Assembly: GCA_002421005.1 (NCBI GenBank)
Contig: DIJC01000020.1
Location: forward strand, 238,140-302,139
Source: Enterobacteriaceae bacterium UBA5654
Lineage (GTDB): Bacteria; Pseudomonadota; Gammaproteobacteria; Enterobacterales; Enterobacteriaceae
Reading direction: 5' to 3'
DNA: 64,000 nt
Part shown: piece after piece, positions 8,517-16,961 of the stretch
Numbering within the stretch: position 1 is the first letter of the stretch
Layout of the letters: each line of letters opens with the position of its first letter
Translations under genes and position numbers: made by a program
The notes under the pieces: model-generated
The model's input: the letters and a program-made list of their open reading frames with translations, nothing else
Databases searched by the model: none
Told to the model about the DNA's origin: nothing

Positions 8517-8532
8517 TTCGAATCCTGTAGGG
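8517..8532. repeat. attR-type core repeat
   Basis: This exact 16-bp copy of the argU 3' end lies 5.6 kb from the tRNA. The flanking bases also resemble the tRNA end (GGGGCCATA against GGGCGTACCAT), but no other tRNA sequence is present. It marks the right boundary of the island. Confidence 0.8.
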
Positions 8533-8588
8533 GCCATAAATTTTACTCTCTCAGGGTCTACTCACGTCGATTAAAATCCACACCTGAA

Positions 8589-8626
8589 TGGGGGCATTCC
8601 TGGGTTCAATAAAGTCGATGCCCCCA
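8589..8626. repeat. Inverted repeat between island and catabolic block
   Basis: TGGGGGCAT and ATGCCCCCA form 9-bp arms around a 20-nt loop, 14 bp beyond the stop codon of the minus-strand deacylase gene. There is no clear T-run, so it may be a weak terminator or an mRNA 3'-end hairpin. Confidence 0.45.
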
Positions 8627-8639
8627 AATTTGTTCCCGT

Positions 8640-10085
8640 TTACCGGTGAATGACCTGCCCGGCTGATTGATGGCGAATTTCACCATCATCCCAGGCCAGG
8701 TGGCCATTGACCCATACCTTCTCAATACCTTCAGCCCGGGTACACGGCTGCGCAAAAGTGGCGCTGTCCTGTACCGTCTGCGGGTTAAACAGGACCATGT
8801 CGGCATAATACCCGGCGGCAATCCGCCCGCGACGGTCGATACCCAGCTCAGTAGCGGGAAGGCCGCTCATCTTATTGACCGCCGTGTGCAGCGGGAACAG
8901 CGCCAGTTCACGACTGTAATGACCCAGCACGCGGGGGAAAGTACTCCATAAGCGCGGGTGCGGATGGTTATCGTGCGGCATGCCGTCAGAGCCGATCATC
9001 GTCGGCGGGAAAGCCAGAATACGCTGGACATCGTCCTCATCCATCATGAAATAGATAGCCCCGGCGGGCATTAGCCGTTGTGCCGCCTCTTCATCGCTAA
9101 CGTCCCATTCGGCCGCAATCTCCGCCAGCAGCCGTCCGGCAAGCTGTGGATACGGCGTCGACCAGCTCACCAGCACCTTTGCCGCTCTTGCGATAAATGC
9201 CGGGTTTAAGGTTGTGGATGAGGCGTTATAGGGGTAACAATCCAGCGATACCGGCTGGCGAGCGCGGGCGGCCTTAATACTGGCGAGCGTTTCCCGCGAA
9301 CGGCCATGGTTTTTCACGCCGGCTAATTTATGGTGAGAGATCAATACTCTCACCCCCAACCGACGACCAATCTCATAGGTTTCATCAAGTGAGTCCAGCA
9401 CTGCTTCAGCCTCGTTACGCATATGGGTCGCGTAGAATGCCCCATAGCGCGCCAGGGGCTCAGCCACCGCAACAATCTCATCAATAGTGGCAGCCCGTGC
9501 GGGCGGATAAAAAGTCCCGGTCGAGAAACCAAACGCACCGGCGGCAAGAGACTCTTCAAGCAGTTCCCGCATCCGGGAACACTCGTCCTCACTGGCGCTA
9601 CGGTCCAGAGAATCCCCCATCACGCCGGCCCGCAGCGTCGTATGCCCCACCATACAGGCGGCGTTGACGGCAATACCGCTACTGGTCAGCTCCGCCAGAT
9701 AGTCGGAAAAATGGGGGAAGCGCAGCCATTCAGGCGTCGCTATCAGATCCAGTGGCGCGGGAACGTTCGCCATCCGTGCAGGGGCCAGGCTCAGGCCGCA
9801 GTTGCCGGTAATCACCGTCGTCACGCCCTGGGACAGCTTCGCGGTCATCATCCCCGGCATTAACAGCGCCCGGTCGTCATGGGTATGAACATCAATAAAC
9901 CCCGGCGCCAGCGCCAGACCGTGCCCCTCAATGATATGCTCCCCGGCCAGCGAGCCCGGTGAGCCTGTGGCCGTAATATATTCGCCAGCAATCGCCACAT
10001 CCGCGGGTACCGGCGGCTCGCCACCGCCATCAAACAGCAGCACGTTACGAATCACCAGCGCCTTACTGCGTATAGCCTCATTCAT
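8640..10085 (-). CDS. N-acyl-D-amino-acid deacylase (D-aminoacylase family)
   Basis: This metal-dependent amidohydrolase releases free D-amino acids from N-acyl-D-amino acids in the cytosol. All family metal and active-site elements are visible: PGFIDVHTHDD, the cysteine of GNCGLSLAP, THMRNE, SHHKLAG and GSDGMPHDNHPHPRLW. The start at 10085 (MNEAIRSK) is chosen because GGAGAAG lies just upstream; a GTG four codons earlier would overlap that ribosome site. The length of 481 residues is typical. It is the last gene of the leftward unit starting near 18011. The acyl and amino-acid specificity cannot be read from the sequence; the neighbours hint at a pyroglutamate-related compound. Confidence 0.85.
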   Translation of the reverse strand: MNEAIRSKALVIRNVLLFDGGGEPPVPADVAIAGEYITATGSPGSLAGEHIIEGHGLALAPGFIDVHTHDDRALLMPGMMTAKLSQGVTTVITGNCGLSLAPARMANVPAPLDLIATPEWLRFPHFSDYLAELTSSGIAVNAACMVGHTTLRAGVMGDSLDRSASEDECSRMRELLEESLAAGAFGFSTGTFYPPARAATIDEIVAVAEPLARYGAFYATHMRNEAEAVLDSLDETYEIGRRLGVRVLISHHKLAGVKNHGRSRETLASIKAARARQPVSLDCYPYNASSTTLNPAFIARAAKVLVSWSTPYPQLAGRLLAEIAAEWDVSDEEAAQRLMPAGAIYFMMDEDDVQRILAFPPTMIGSDGMPHDNHPHPRLWSTFPRVLGHYSRELALFPLHTAVNKMSGLPATELGIDRRGRIAAGYYADMVLFNPQTVQDSATFAQPCTRAEGIEKVWVNGHLAWDDGEIRHQSAGQVIHR

Positions 10086-10098
10086 CGACTTCTCCACG

Positions 10099-10884
10099 TT
10101 AAAGAGAGGGGATCATGCCGCCGTCAACCCGCAACACGCTGCCGGTGATGAACGACGCCTGCTGACTGGCAAGGAAGGCTGCCGCAGCACCATACTCATC
10201 CGGACGGCCATAGCGCCCGACCGGGATCGTCTGCTGGCTGTTGCTACGTACCGTCTCAACGCTGACGCCTTCACGCCCGGCGCGCGCGGCGTCAAGCTGA
10301 CCAACGCGCTCGGTGGCAATGCGCCCCGGCACCAGCACGTTCGCTGTAATTCCGCTGGGGGCGACTTCCGCGGCCAGTGTTTTCGACCAGCCCAACAGCG
10401 CCATACGCAGCGTATTTGACACCCCCAGCCGGGCAATTGGCGCGACCACGCCGGAAGAGGTACTGGTAATAATGCGCCCCCATCCCTCCGCATGCATATC
10501 GGGAAGCACCTTATCGGTTAACTGAATCAGCGAACTGACCATTGCGCTAAACTGCTCTTGCCAGATCTCCGCATTAACGCCAGAGGCGGTGGAAGGGGCG
10601 GGACCGCCAGAGTTATTCACCAGAATAGTGATCGTACCGAAGCGCTGACGGATCTCGCCAAGTACCGCATCAAAGGTCTGCGGATTTGCCAGATCCAGCT
10701 GCCAGGCCCGGGCTTCCCCTCCGGCCTGCGTAATGAGCGCCACCGTTTCCGCCAGCTTTTCTTTATTGCGCCCGGTTACCGCGACCTTCACGCCTTCAGC
10801 GGCCAGCGCCTGGGCTATAGCGCGACCTAAGCCGCTTCCCGCACCGCACACCAGCGCCGTTTTTCCGCTAATCATAAAATCCAT
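10099..10884 (-). CDS. SDR-family protein lacking the canonical YxxxK pair
   Basis: This Rossmann-fold protein of 261 residues has a slightly altered cofactor motif (CGAGSGLGRAIA) and the NNSGG segment corresponding to NNAG. The STSSGVV serine is present, but where SDRs have YxxxK this protein has SNTLR, so both catalytic Tyr and Lys appear missing. A described BKR-like SDR subgroup shows the same departures. It may be a dehydrogenase with altered chemistry or a non-redox isomerase or binding protein. Its start codon overlaps the stop of the upstream DapA-like gene (TAATG), so it is translationally coupled to the same pathway. Confidence 0.75.
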   Translation of the reverse strand: MDFMISGKTALVCGAGSGLGRAIAQALAAEGVKVAVTGRNKEKLAETVALITQAGGEARAWQLDLANPQTFDAVLGEIRQRFGTITILVNNSGGPAPSTASGVNAEIWQEQFSAMVSSLIQLTDKVLPDMHAEGWGRIITSTSSGVVAPIARLGVSNTLRMALLGWSKTLAAEVAPSGITANVLVPGRIATERVGQLDAARAGREGVSVETVRSNSQQTIPVGRYGRPDEYGAAAAFLASQQASFITGSVLRVDGGMIPSL

Positions 10885-11822
10885 TAGTTCAGCCCCTTAT
10901 CTGCCAGTTTACGTTCCAGGCGAGCCATCAGCCCGCTCAGTTCCTGTAGGTCGATGCGGTCGAGAACCGGCCCCGGCTGGCGGACGGCGGCGCTTTTTAT
11001 CGCCCCGCGCCGACGCAGCGCCTCTTTGCGCAGCCCCAGCCCAATGCCGTACTGAAACTCATGGCGCAGCAACGGCAGGTAGCAATCGAAAATATCTTCG
11101 CCGTGGCCCGGGTTACCCTCGGCATAGGCCTGGCACACCTGTACCAGCATTTCCGGCCAGGCAAAGCCGGTCATCGCCCCGTCAGCCCCGCGCGCCAGCT
11201 CCTGCGGCAAAAAGAGCCCGCCATTACCCACCAGCACGCTGATACGGCGCAGCCCGAGAGCCTCGCTCTGACTGCGGAGCTGGCTAAGTTTGCGCATTCC
11301 CGGCAAATCTTCGTGCTTAAGCATCACGATTTGCGGCAGCGCCTCAATTAAGCGCAGCATGACCGGAACGGAGGTGTGAACCCTGGTCGATTGCGGGAAG
11401 TCCTGTAAACAAATGGGCACCTCGTTGCCAAGCAATTGCGCCACGCTTAAATAGTAGTTTTCCACCTGCGGGTCGGTTGCCAGATTCGGGCCCGGTGCCA
11501 GCATGACCCCCGCAGCGCCGTTATCCATCGCCGTTTTCGCCAGACGTTCTACATGACGATGGGAAGCATGACTGACGCCGACCACCACCGGTACTTGTCC
11601 GTTTACCCGCGCCAGTACCCGTTGCATGAAGCTTAACGCTTCCTCTTCGGTAAGCTTATGCGCCTCGCCCATCATGCCGAGGATGGTGATCCCGCTAACG
11701 CCTTTTTCGAGATAGAAGTCGATCAGGCTGTCCGCGCTGGCTAAATCCAGCTCGCCGTGGTCAGTAAACGGCGTGGCGGAAATAATGTATACGCCGTTTG
11801 CTTGTTCGTTCAGTTTGCTCAT
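10884..11822 (-). CDS. DapA-family lyase/aldolase, first paralogue
   Basis: This is a 312-residue TIM-barrel enzyme of the dihydrodipicolinate synthase/N-acetylneuraminate lyase family, which makes or breaks C-C bonds, or dehydrates, through a Schiff base. The lysine is visible in IVMLKHEDLPG. The usual G[ST]TGE appears as GMMGEA. The position of the conserved YNxP tyrosine reads LQDFPQ, so the family's catalytic tyrosine seems absent and housekeeping DapA activity is unlikely. It is encoded between the GntR regulator and the SDR gene. A 2-keto-3-deoxy acid or keto-acid substrate is plausible. Confidence 0.8.
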   Translation of the reverse strand: MSKLNEQANGVYIISATPFTDHGELDLASADSLIDFYLEKGVSGITILGMMGEAHKLTEEEALSFMQRVLARVNGQVPVVVGVSHASHRHVERLAKTAMDNGAAGVMLAPGPNLATDPQVENYYLSVAQLLGNEVPICLQDFPQSTRVHTSVPVMLRLIEALPQIVMLKHEDLPGMRKLSQLRSQSEALGLRRISVLVGNGGLFLPQELARGADGAMTGFAWPEMLVQVCQAYAEGNPGHGEDIFDCYLPLLRHEFQYGIGLGLRKEALRRRGAIKSAAVRQPGPVLDRIDLQELSGLMARLERKLADKGLN

Positions 11823-11838
11823 TACCTTTCTTCCCTAC

Positions 11839-12516
11839 TCAGATTGCCGTAAATCGGGCTACGATACCGGCCCGCGCCTGGGTCAGATGAAAGACCATCG
11901 CTTCTCTGGCCCCCGACGCATCACCGACGTGAATGCGTTCCATCAGCGCGATATGCTCCTGGCAGCCGGGCTCGAAGCGAGCGACGGTGCTGTTCTGGTC
12001 AAAGGTGCGCGCTTTAATGCGTAAATCAAAAATCATGCTCTCAAGCATGGCGTTACCGCAGTGGGCAGCAATGGTCTGGTGAACCAGGTTATCGATACGA
12101 TGGTTCTCAGAGGCGGAAAAATCCCGCGCCTGTCGATGGGCGGTCAGTGCGCTAATCACCGATTGCGCCTGTACCGTCGGCATACGGGTTGCGGCGGCGA
12201 ACGCCGCTTCCCCCTCAAGCAGAATGCGCAGTTGCAGGATCTCCAGATACTCGCGGAGCGTGGGCTCTTTCACGATGAGCTGCCCGCGTCCGCCCCGGAT
12301 GGCGAAGCCGCCGCCGACCAGACGGCTGAAGGCTTCACGCAGCGGCGTGCGCGACACCCCCAGCGCAGCCGCCAGCGCTCGCTCCTGCAACGGCATGTTG
12401 GTGGGGATCCGTCCCTGCTGGATCATTTCCAGTAGCTGCCGATAGGTCGCTTCTGTGAGATCCTCGCTGCCCGGATTGAGGAAAATATTGTCTACATCAG
12501 TCTGTGTTTCACTCAT
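11839..12516 (-). CDS. GntR-family (FadR-type) transcriptional regulator
   Basis: The protein has 225 residues. The N-terminal winged helix (RALAAALGVSRTPLREAFSRL) is followed by an all-helical FCD ligand domain with the usual metal-binding histidines (for example HRIDNLVHQTIAAHCGNAM). Such regulators bind palindromes containing TGGTxxxxACCA and are released by a pathway metabolite. The gene overlaps pxpC by 4 bp (ATGA), so it belongs to the operon. The palindrome in the pxpA/transporter promoter at 18104-18121 is the likely operator, giving autoregulated control of the whole block. Confidence 0.88.
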   Translation of the reverse strand: MSETQTDVDNIFLNPGSEDLTEATYRQLLEMIQQGRIPTNMPLQERALAAALGVSRTPLREAFSRLVGGGFAIRGGRGQLIVKEPTLREYLEILQLRILLEGEAAFAAATRMPTVQAQSVISALTAHRQARDFSASENHRIDNLVHQTIAAHCGNAMLESMIFDLRIKARTFDQNSTVARFEPGCQEHIALMERIHVGDASGAREAMVFHLTQARAGIVARFTAI

Positions 12517-13475
12517 AGCCAGCTCACTTCCGTTGATTGAATATGCTGTAAACAGGCAGCGATGCCCTTTTGCAAACGCTGCCAGCGTGCAACGCCTTCC
12601 GGTACGGTGACCGCACGAAACGCCACGCTCTGCCCCGGCCTCAGTTGCCCAACGCGCGGCAGATCCGCCCCAATTAAGGTGGCGATTTTGGGATACCCCC
12701 CGGTGGTCTGACGATCGTGCAGCGCAATAATCGGCTGACCATTACCGGGAATCTGAATGCTCCCGGGCACCACCGCATCGGAAACCATATCGGCCCCGTA
12801 CACATGCGCCAGCGCAGGCCCCACCATCCGGTATCCCATTCGGTCCGCATGGGCGCTAACCCGATAGCGACCCTGTAAAAACGTGAGTAGCGAAGCTTCG
12901 GTGAAGGCCTCCTGCTGCGGCCCCATCACCACGGATAGCGGGCCGCTGGTGTACAACGTTGTCAGATGCGCGTGCAAACAGCGGCGGCGTCCGATATCGG
13001 TTTGTTCCGCCAGCGGCAAGCGATCGCCTTTTGCCAGCGCCCGCCCATTCAGGCCGCCCAGCGATGCCCTGCTCAGCGTGGCACGGCTGCCTAGGACAGG
13101 TTGCGTAGCGATACCGCCAGCGAAAGTGAGATAGGCGCGCAGCCCGCGCTGTATGCGTCCAACAACCAGTTCACTGCCCTGGGCCAGCCGGTGACCGACC
13201 CAGGGTTCCAGCACCCGACCCTCCGCCTGCGCTTCGACCGCACCGCCGAGACACACGATGCATTCACCCCCCATTACCCGGTATCGCCCACCCAGCGCCG
13301 TTAATTCCAGGGCCGCGCACTCCGGTCCGTTGCCAACGACGGCATTCGCTAATCGAAACGCAATCATGTCCATGGGCCCGGATGCCGGTACGCCCAGATG
13401 GGCAAAACCACAGCGTCCCTTATCCTGCACGGTGGTCAATAATCCTGGAGAAATCACTTCCAGCCAGCGCATCAC
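12513..13475 (-). CDS. pxpC: 5-oxoprolinase subunit PxpC (KipA family)
   Basis: With PxpA and PxpB this forms the ATP-dependent 5-oxoprolinase that opens 5-oxoproline (pyroglutamate) to L-glutamate. The 320 residues begin with LEVISPGLLTTVQDKGRCGF, typical of the KipA/biotin-dependent carboxyltransferase-like family, and contain LGVPASGPMDMIAFRLAN and NGQPIIALHDRQTTGGYPKI. It overlaps pxpB by 4 bp. Its partner pxpA is not adjacent but lies 4.7 kb away on the other strand, which is unusual. Confidence 0.88.
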   Translation of the reverse strand: MMRWLEVISPGLLTTVQDKGRCGFAHLGVPASGPMDMIAFRLANAVVGNGPECAALELTALGGRYRVMGGECIVCLGGAVEAQAEGRVLEPWVGHRLAQGSELVVGRIQRGLRAYLTFAGGIATQPVLGSRATLSRASLGGLNGRALAKGDRLPLAEQTDIGRRRCLHAHLTTLYTSGPLSVVMGPQQEAFTEASLLTFLQGRYRVSAHADRMGYRMVGPALAHVYGADMVSDAVVPGSIQIPGNGQPIIALHDRQTTGGYPKIATLIGADLPRVGQLRPGQSVAFRAVTVPEGVARWQRLQKGIAACLQHIQSTEVSWL

Positions 13476-14188
13476 GCCATCTCCGGCTCAGGGTACCAAT
13501 CCGCTGCCCGACACTCGTCGTCGAGGCGAGAAAACTCATGCGCAGTGATGGGCATAAAGCAAACTTCATCCCCGGCCTGAAACAAAAATGGCCTTTGCCG
13601 CAGCGCATCAAATGTACGCCAGGGGGTGCGACCAATAAGGTGCCAGCCGCTGGGACCCGCCACCGAGCTGATTGCCGTCTGCTGGCCGCCGATATTGATA
13701 CTGGAAGCGGGCGTCATCGCACGCGGCGACGCCCGACGCGGGGTATGCAACATTTCTGGCAGGCCGCCGAGATAGGCGAATCCCGGCATAAAGCCCACCA
13801 TGTAAACCCGATAGCGCGCGGTACTGTGTAAATCAATCACCTGCTCCCGGCTTAGGCCGTGCCCCTGCGCCAGCGCAGACAAATCTTCGCCATAATCGCC
13901 GCCATAGCACACCGGCACACGCCAGCGGCGGCGCACTGAATGCATCGCAGGGGGCTGGTTCATCAAGAGAGTCACTTGCCCGCAAAGCTCGCTACAGGTG
14001 AGCATTAAGGGGTCAAACACAACGGTCAGAGAGCGATAGGTGGGAATAATTTCGCTCACACCGGTCGTACCGTTCAGCGCAGCCGCAAGCGCCAGCACCC
14101 GGGCATTCAACTGGTCGTCGATGCTATCGCCGAATTCAACTAATAGCGCCTGTTCGCCCACGGCGATTAAACGTGGATAGCCGTTCAC
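13472..14188 (-). CDS. pxpB: 5-oxoprolinase subunit PxpB (KipI family)
   Basis: The 238-residue KipI/allophanate-hydrolase-subunit-1-type protein starts at GTG 14188 (MNGYPRLIAVGEQALLVEFG). It has the family signature VYMVGFMPGFAYLGGLP followed by RRASPR and VAGPSGWHLIGRTP. It works with PxpC in the oxoprolinase complex. The start overlaps the stop of the ABC ATPase gene (GTGA) and its end overlaps pxpC, so transporter and enzyme genes are translated together. Confidence 0.88.
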   Translation of the reverse strand: MNGYPRLIAVGEQALLVEFGDSIDDQLNARVLALAAALNGTTGVSEIIPTYRSLTVVFDPLMLTCSELCGQVTLLMNQPPAMHSVRRRWRVPVCYGGDYGEDLSALAQGHGLSREQVIDLHSTARYRVYMVGFMPGFAYLGGLPEMLHTPRRASPRAMTPASSINIGGQQTAISSVAGPSGWHLIGRTPWRTFDALRQRPFLFQAGDEVCFMPITAHEFSRLDDECRAADWYPEPEMA

Positions 14189-15186
14189 GCAGACTCCCTG
14201 AAAGACATCGCCAGTTCCGGCTGAAAGCCAAAGCTGATGATCTGACCGGAAATACGCTCTTCGGGTGGTAGATCGACCGGCGCGTAAGCCACTACCATCT
14301 GCCCCTGATACTCAATCAATAACTTCCAGTGCAGGCCGCAAAAGGTCGCCATCATAATGTTGCCCTTGTAGCGCCTGGACGCCTTCTCGCTGGCGCGGCC
14401 AACCAGCATATGCTCGGGCCGAATGCCCAGCATTCCGTCGTGCTCGCCGGGGATGAAATTACACTCGCCGAGAAAGCCGGCGACAAAACGGCTATCCGGC
14501 TGACGATAAAGGGTCTGCGGAGAACCATCACCAACAATCTCCCCCTTATCCATAATGATTATCCGATCGGAGAGATTCATCGCTTCTTCCTGATCGTGGG
14601 TGACAAACACCACCGTCAGCCCCAGCTCCTGATGCAGTTGTTTAATCTGGATCTGAATCGACTGGCGCAAATTTTTATCCAGTGCGCCAAGCGGTTCATC
14701 CATCAGCAAAATATCCGGATTGAAGACCAGCGCCCTGGCCAATGCGGCGCGCTGTTGCTGACCGCCAGAGAGCTCTCCGGGCAGGCGTTTGCGAAACGTT
14801 TCCAGACTCACCAGCGCCAGCGCCTCACCGACCCGCCGTTCAATATCAACCTTCGCCAGGCGGCGCATACGCAATGGAAAGGCGACGTTCTCAAATACCG
14901 ACATATGCGGGAAAAGGGCATAGTTCTGGAATACCATGCCGATATTGCGGTCAGAAATGGGTTCGCGAGTCACGTCCTTACCGGCAATCTGTACGCTGCC
15001 GCCATCAGGGCGCTCAAACCCGGCAATCACTTTCAGCAGCGTCGTTTTTCCGGAGCCGGAAGCGCCCAGCAGCGTACAGAACTCGCCGCGTGCCACCTGA
15101 AGATCGATGTGCGGCAGCGCTACCGTTGAACCGTAGGTTTTGCGAATGGCGTTAAGATTGACATCTTTACCCTGCATTTGACGCAT
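14185..15186 (-). CDS. ABC transporter ATPase (PotA/spermidine-putrescine type)
   Basis: This 333-residue ATPase powers the importer encoded by the next two upstream genes. Walker A is GASGSGKTTLLK, the ABC signature is LSGGQQQR, Walker B is ILLMDEPLGALD, and the switch histidine is in FVTHDQEEA. A C-terminal TOBE-like domain includes LGIRPEHMLV. The start at 15186 is preferred because GGAGG lies five bases upstream, whereas the ATG four codons earlier overlaps it. It overlaps the permease stop by 20 bp. Confidence 0.9.
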   Translation of the reverse strand: MRQMQGKDVNLNAIRKTYGSTVALPHIDLQVARGEFCTLLGASGSGKTTLLKVIAGFERPDGGSVQIAGKDVTREPISDRNIGMVFQNYALFPHMSVFENVAFPLRMRRLAKVDIERRVGEALALVSLETFRKRLPGELSGGQQQRAALARALVFNPDILLMDEPLGALDKNLRQSIQIQIKQLHQELGLTVVFVTHDQEEAMNLSDRIIIMDKGEIVGDGSPQTLYRQPDSRFVAGFLGECNFIPGEHDGMLGIRPEHMLVGRASEKASRRYKGNIMMATFCGLHWKLLIEYQGQMVVAYAPVDLPPEERISGQIISFGFQPELAMSFRESA

Positions 15187-16876
15187 GTTTGCCTCCATTA
15201 CGTTTTATCAGGCTCTGCAAAATCAGGATCCCCGCCGTCGCCGCGATCAGTACGCAGGAAGCCGAAATCACCGTCGGGTCAAAATCGAATGCCAGTCCTT
15301 CATACATGAGTTTTGGCAGGGTTCGATTACGGATAGTGGTAAGGAATAGCGACATCACAACGTCGTCAAATGAGGTTACGAAAGCAAACACCGCCCCGCC
15401 GATCATGCCGGGGAGCAGAATCGGCAACATAATCCGGCGGAACATCTGCCAGGGACTGGCTCCGAGGCTATAGGCCGCCAGCTCAAGGCTGGGATCGAAT
15501 CCTTTGAGCGCCGCACGTAACGTAATAAAGGTATAAGGGGTGGCCAGAACGGTATGGCCGAGGATCAGCGCCACCGAATTGTTGATCAATCCTAAAGGTC
15601 CGCACAGATAATAAAGCGAGACCGCAGTAATAATGGCGGGCACCGACATGGGAATGATAAACAGCGTCTCTAACCAGCTTTTGCGCGGCGAACGAAGTTT
15701 ATGGATCCCCATCGCGGCGGTCGCTCCCAGCACCATCGACAGAATGGTGACGATCAGCCCAATCCGCACGCTCTCGCCCAGCGCCAGCATCCATTTACGG
15801 TCGGTAAAAAAGTTAACATACCAGCGCACGCCGTATTCAGCAGGAGGGAAAGTAGGGAAGCTGGCGGTGCCGAAGCTCATCGGGATGACGACAACAATCG
15901 GCAGGATAAGAAATAGCGCCACCAGCACGCCTGCACCTGCGCTGATACGACCGCCGCCGCTGCGCTGCGTCACGACAACCGACTGGCTGCCTTTACCGCT
16001 GGAGCCTCCCATCAACTTATCAAGACCAAACAGGCGATTAAACAGCCATAGCGCGACCAGCGTGGTGATCAGCAATACGCAGGCCAGCGCGGCGGCGATG
16101 CCCCAGTTCAGCTCGTCGGTAATATTGTGCGAAATAAGCTCCGCAACCATGCGCTGTGCCGGTCCGCCCATCAGCGACGGCGTGATGTAGTAACCGACTG
16201 CGTTCATAAATACGATGACCGCGCCAGCAACAACGCCAGGACGCGTCAGCGGCAGGATGATGCGGGTAAATACGCTTAGCGAATCTGCGCCTAAACTTTG
16301 CGCCGCCTGCAGCAATGAGCTGTCCAGGGAACGGAATGAGGCGTAAAGCGGCAGCACGACGAAGGGCATCAGAACATGAACCATGCCAATAAGCACGCCG
16401 GTAAAGTTATAGAGAAATGCCACCGGCTGCGAAGTGATTTGCAGGGTCATCAACAGATTATTAAGTGGGCCGTTTTGCTGCAGCAGCGCGATCCACGCCG
16501 AGGTGCGCACCAGGGCGCTGGACCAGAACGGTAGCAGAACGGCGAAGAAAAGCAGCTTCGCCATCGCTGGTCGCACCGAGGCCATCAGCCAGGCCAGAGG
16601 GTAGCTCATCACAATGCAACCGACCGTCACCGCCACCGCGATAACAAAGGTGTTTTCCAGCACAATGCGATAAATAGGGGTATCCCACAGGTGGAGATAG
16701 TTTTCGAGGCTAAAGTTCCCCTGCACCAAGAAACCTTGTTTAAGCAGTCCGGCAATCGGCCAGACAAAAAACAGCAGTAAAAAAAGCAGCAACGGTAGCG
16801 TCGCCACGAGGGACAGCCCGGGCCATCGGATCCGCCGGGATGGGGTAAGGTTGTCGGTCAATATCGTTGCCACCAT
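15167..16876 (-). CDS. Fused ABC transporter permease with two MetI-type domains
   Basis: The 569 residues contain two permease modules in tandem, each with its own cytoplasmic EAA-loop (AQSLGADSLSVFTRIILPL near residue 190, AYSLGASPWQMFRRIMLPI near residue 480). In the spermidine/putrescine class these are normally two proteins (PotB and PotC). A linker rich in Gly/Ser/Arg (residues 290-310) joins them. It lies between the binding-protein gene and the ATPase gene; GGAGTG precedes the ATG. The substrate is presumably a small amino-acid-like compound fed to the adjacent enzymes. Confidence 0.88.
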   Translation of the reverse strand: MVATILTDNLTPSRRIRWPGLSLVATLPLLLFLLLFFVWPIAGLLKQGFLVQGNFSLENYLHLWDTPIYRIVLENTFVIAVAVTVGCIVMSYPLAWLMASVRPAMAKLLFFAVLLPFWSSALVRTSAWIALLQQNGPLNNLLMTLQITSQPVAFLYNFTGVLIGMVHVLMPFVVLPLYASFRSLDSSLLQAAQSLGADSLSVFTRIILPLTRPGVVAGAVIVFMNAVGYYITPSLMGGPAQRMVAELISHNITDELNWGIAAALACVLLITTLVALWLFNRLFGLDKLMGGSSGKGSQSVVVTQRSGGGRISAGAGVLVALFLILPIVVVIPMSFGTASFPTFPPAEYGVRWYVNFFTDRKWMLALGESVRIGLIVTILSMVLGATAAMGIHKLRSPRKSWLETLFIIPMSVPAIITAVSLYYLCGPLGLINNSVALILGHTVLATPYTFITLRAALKGFDPSLELAAYSLGASPWQMFRRIMLPILLPGMIGGAVFAFVTSFDDVVMSLFLTTIRNRTLPKLMYEGLAFDFDPTVISASCVLIAATAGILILQSLIKRNGGKHASNAG

Positions 16877-16961
16877 AACACACTCCGTTCTGGACGAGGC
16901 ACCGTCGGAGATATCCCGTCCATCCAGTTACTCACTGAATCAACTTATGTTTCGCACGTCT

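Larger units (their letters stand above)
2937..8532. mobile_element. Decayed argU-integrated island with T6SS effector remnants
   Basis: The 16-bp sequence TTCGAATCCTGTAGGG occurs in the argU 3' end (2937-2952) and again at 8517-8532. This is the arrangement left by tyrosine-recombinase integration at a tRNA. An integrase C-terminus begins 15 bp after the tRNA. The interval is visibly more AT-rich than its neighbours, and almost every gene in it is truncated, frameshifted or interrupted. Contents are int', two membrane-protein genes, tle3', vgrG', two broken unknowns and tssL'. Without a complete integrase it is presumably immobile. Confidence 0.8.
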
